Origin: Oligoflexales bacterium
GTDB taxonomy: Bacteria > Bdellovibrionota_B > Oligoflexia > Oligoflexales > CACXFL01
Reading direction: 5' to 3'
NCBI GenBank assembly: GCA_028282865.1
Contig: JANQHA010000639.1
Coordinates: 1 to 6,659, forward strand
Length of the DNA: 6,659 bases
Made by a program: the position numbers and the translations under genes. Below are positions 5,089 to 6,659 of the stretch, piece by piece; the stretch's first letter is position 1, and each line of letters opens with the position of its first letter. The notes beneath the pieces are model-generated. The model was not told the DNA's origin. It made no database searches and worked only from the letters and a program-made list of their open reading frames with translations.

Positions 5089-5247
5089 CTAAGAAGAAGT
5101 CTTAAGCCAGCCAGTGATATCCATCAAGAATCCAAGCTTATACGCAGCTAGCACAAATGGTGCGACTAGTCCGATAAAAATAAATATAGGAGCAAAGGCT
5201 AAAAACTCTTGAGCGCTTTCAATTTTAAAATCTTCGATAGTGAACAT
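5089..5247 (-). CDS. Small single-pass membrane protein at the end of the ccm operon
   Basis: A 52-residue frame starts three bases after the ccmG stop. It begins MFTIEDFKIESAQEFLAF, followed by a strongly hydrophobic segment at about residues 16-40 (FLAFAPIFIFIGLVAPFVLAAY), and ends DITGWLKTSS, so a single membrane span with short tails is predicted. AAGGG seven bases before the ATG and the tight spacing indicate translation with ccmG. It is not CcmH or CcmI: no CxxC motif and far too short. I do not recognise the family. The context suggests a small accessory subunit in cytochrome c maturation or in a neighbouring respiratory complex; this is inference from position only. Confidence 0.65.
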   Translation of the reverse strand: MFTIEDFKIESAQEFLAFAPIFIFIGLVAPFVLAAYKLGFLMDITGWLKTSS

Positions 5248-5250
5248 CGG

Positions 5251-5832
5251 CTATCCCTTCTTACGATTAAATTTAGGTAACAATTCTATTAACATCTTTT
5301 TGGTAACCGGGCCGACCTCCTTGTGAATCACGACACCGTTTTCATTGATTATAAAGGTTTCCGGGACCCCCGTCACTCCGTAATCGATAGAAATTTGACC
5401 GGTATCGTCCAATCCCAGGATGTAGGTCTTGCCAAAATGCTTGGCAAACTTCTTAGCTTCCTCCTGTGTGTCTTGAATGGCAATGCCTACGACCAATGTA
5501 TCGTCTCTTTGATGCTTCCTCCAAAATGCCTCGAGCTCATGGGCTTCTTGCCGGCAGCTGACACACCAGCTTGCCCAGAAGTTCAGTACGACCTTCTTTC
5601 CGCGAAAATCTTGTAGCCTAAAGCTCCGACGTTCTTTTGCTGCTGGGAGAAATTCCTGGCCTTGGATCCAGGTGGCGGAGAAGGGGTAGGCTACCTTACC
5701 TACTATAGATGAGGGGATCTTACTTTGGTCGAGTTTTAGGCCGATATATAGAACTCCGACTATAATAACAAACAGGCTTACTAATATACCTGTTATTAAA
5801 ATGTGCTTTGATCTGCTTTTATTTGCTGTCAT
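5251..5832 (-). CDS. ccmG: Cytochrome c maturation thiol:disulfide oxidoreductase CcmG (DsbE)
   Basis: This 193-residue protein is a membrane-anchored periplasmic thioredoxin. A charged N-terminus precedes one membrane helix at about residues 11-32. The thioredoxin fold follows, with the active site WASWCVSC (Cys90 and Cys93) and then RQE, which is typical of CcmG/DsbE. The cis-proline loop reads GVTGVPETFII (Pro157, Glu158), the CcmG signature. Its known role is to keep the CxxCH cysteines of apocytochrome c, or of CcmH, reduced so that heme can be attached. Length and motifs are normal. Its ATG overlaps the ccmE stop in an ATGA arrangement (4 bases), implying translational coupling, and the Shine-Dalgarno sequence is weak. 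ccmF, which usually separates ccmE from ccmG, is not there. Confidence 0.95.
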   Translation of the reverse strand: MTANKSRSKHILITGILVSLFVIIVGVLYIGLKLDQSKIPSSIVGKVAYPFSATWIQGQEFLPAAKERRSFRLQDFRGKKVVLNFWASWCVSCRQEAHELEAFWRKHQRDDTLVVGIAIQDTQEEAKKFAKHFGKTYILGLDDTGQISIDYGVTGVPETFIINENGVVIHKEVGPVTKKMLIELLPKFNRKKG

Positions 5833-6287
5833 TTGCTTTCTTTCTCATTTTTGAAGAGTGATTTTTGTAAGTACTCCGTGTTCATCGATGAGTGGTCGTC
5901 TGGTTTTTTGTATTCCTCAGAGTGCTTAACAAATAAATTTTTTGAGGTCATATGAGCACCATCGTCTGAGATTCTTCCTTCTACCACCACACCTTGTCCC
6001 TCCTTGAACATATCTGGAGCAGTACCTCGATGCGATACTTGAATTTCAGTCTGCTTCATATCCGTCATGACAAAGCTTAAGTTCAGCTTGCTATCGTCCC
6101 ACTTTACGGTACCAGCTTTAACCATCGCTCCGACCCTTATGTCTTTATTACTAAGTTCTTTGGCTTTTGCCGTCGCTTCCACAGGAGTGTAAAAATAAAC
6201 AAGGTTATCACCGAGCTGTAAAAAAGAAATCCCTACAAGCGCAACTCCAATGAGTAGGATCCCAAATAACCATTTTTTTGATTTCAA
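5829..6287 (-). CDS. ccmE: Periplasmic heme chaperone CcmE
   Basis: The 152-residue product has an N-terminal membrane anchor (about residues 5-24), then the CcmE beta-barrel blocks NLVYFYTP (28-35), IRVGAMVKAGTV (50-61) and HRGTAPDMFKEGQGVVVEG (86-104). The heme-binding motif is KHSEEY: His122 is the covalent heme attachment residue and Tyr126 a heme ligand in known CcmE proteins. It therefore belongs to the classical His-type, not the Cys-type seen in some anaerobes. CcmE takes heme from CcmC and passes it to CcmF for ligation to apocytochromes. The start is TTG at 6285-6287, supported by AGGAG seven bases upstream. It follows ccmD by 17 bases and overlaps ccmG by 4. The C-terminal tail after residue 130 is hydrophilic and variable, as is usual. 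Confidence 0.96.
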   Translation of the reverse strand: MKSKKWLFGILLIGVALVGISFLQLGDNLVYFYTPVEATAKAKELSNKDIRVGAMVKAGTVKWDDSKLNLSFVMTDMKQTEIQVSHRGTAPDMFKEGQGVVVEGRISDDGAHMTSKNLFVKHSEEYKKPDDHSSMNTEYLQKSLFKNEKESK

Positions 6288-6304
6288 AACACTTCTCCTA
6301 AAGC
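6288..6304 (-). promoter_or_regulatory. ccmD-ccmE gap with the ribosome binding site for the TTG start
   Basis: The 17-base gap contains TAGGAG on the minus strand, with seven bases between AGGAG and the TTG start of ccmE. The strong site compensates for the weak start codon. Confidence 0.65.
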
Positions 6305-6451
6305 TTACTTTTTAAACGCAGTGTTAAAAGCAGTAATTTTTTTGCGGTCTACAATCAGCCATATGAGTGACACCAAAAACAAGAATCCACAGCTTCCATA
6401 AGTTAAATATAGATAAAATAAATAATTCTTAATTGGATCGACATATTCCAT
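6305..6451 (-). CDS. ccmD: Small membrane protein CcmD
   Basis: A 48-residue frame sits between ccmC and ccmE, the standard position of ccmD. It begins MEYVDPIKNYLFYLYLTYG, has one membrane helix at about residues 14-34 and a basic tail (DRKK and FKK), matching CcmD in size, topology and charge. CcmD sequences are poorly conserved, so the call leans on position. In E. coli CcmD is needed to release heme-loaded CcmE from the CcmABC complex. Its ATG overlaps the last base of the ccmC stop (TAATG), and AAGGA lies eight bases upstream within ccmC, so the two are translationally coupled. Confidence 0.85.
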   Translation of the reverse strand: MEYVDPIKNYLFYLYLTYGSCGFLFLVSLIWLIVDRKKITAFNTAFKK

Positions 6452-6659
6452 TAAATGGTTCCTTTGAGCGATTCTTGAGTCATCTGATCATGAAGACGTA
6501 TGTTTTTATATCTAATAAACCAAAGGGCTGTAGAGAAAGCCAAGATCAATGCGATATTTAACAGCAGAGCGTTGAGCATTGCGGGGTCCATGGTGGCACC
6601 GCGCTGCTCGATAATACTAGCTGGCTGGTGGAGGGTGCGCCACCAACTAACACTCTTAT
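6451..6659 (-). CDS. ccmC: Heme exporter/handling protein CcmC, C-terminal end (runs off the right edge)
   Basis: The last 69 codons of a minus-strand gene are visible. They begin with SVSWWRTLHQPASI, which matches the conserved block around the second heme-ligand histidine of CcmC (His184 in E. coli, in WWNTLHQ). MDPAML follows, then a last membrane helix (LNALLLNIALILAFSTALWFI) and a short charged tail. CcmC is a member of the WWD family; it holds heme at the periplasmic face and loads it onto CcmE. The tail is the expected length. The stop overlaps the ccmD start by one base. The N-terminal two thirds, including the WWD motif, are outside the window. Confidence 0.93.
   Translation of the reverse strand, partial: KSVSWWRTLHQPASIIEQRGATMDPAMLNALLLNIALILAFSTALWFIRYKNIRLHDQMTQESLKGTI

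Noticed and set aside
5323..5616. A 97-residue plus-strand frame inside ccmG
   Set aside because: It is antisense to a fully conserved ccmG and shows no family similarity.

Overview
This window looks like a compact Gram-negative chromosome segment. It is AT-leaning (G+C looks to be in the low forties by eye, not computed). Two lipoproteins with lipoboxes, a periplasmic protein and a System I (Ccm) cytochrome c maturation cluster show a cell with inner and outer membranes that makes c-type cytochromes. Several genes appear to start with TTG and one may start with ATT. The taxon cannot be fixed from the sequence. A gammaproteobacterium would fit EpmC plus Ccm; a Bdellovibrionota/Oligoflexia-type bacterium would fit the VWA lipoprotein and the calcium-binding lipoprotein. 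Both suggestions are inference.

Left part (1-2457). A von Willebrand A (VWA) lipoprotein on the minus strand runs off the left edge just after its MIDAS motif. Next, also minus, is a small zinc-ribbon RNHCP-family protein with no ATG, GTG or TTG available as a start. Divergent from it, on the plus strand, lies a long lipoprotein with a Gly/Ser linker, acidic DxDxDG calcium-binding repeats and a beta-rich C-terminal part.

Middle (2458-4097). An N-terminally incomplete ORF6N (phage-type DNA-binding) gene sits tail-to-tail with the lipoprotein gene and head-to-head with epmC, the gene for the hydroxylase that finishes the lysine modification of elongation factor P. After epmC comes a 547-base gene-free stretch. 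It holds a strong hairpin, a pair of TGAGCGA palindromes about 30 bp apart, a plausible promoter overlapping the second palindrome, and further inverted repeats. It is the best place in the window to look for an undescribed regulatory element or structured RNA.

Right part (4098-6659), all minus strand. An orphan secreted protein of unknown function follows its own strong sigma-70-like promoter. Upstream of that is the distal end of a tightly packed ccm operon, read right to left: ccmC (3' end), ccmD, ccmE, ccmG, then an unrecognised 52-residue membrane protein and a candidate terminator. CcmC and CcmD load heme onto CcmE, the heme chaperone, and CcmG keeps apocytochrome cysteines reduced. The ligase gene ccmF, usually between ccmE and ccmG, is absent from that position.
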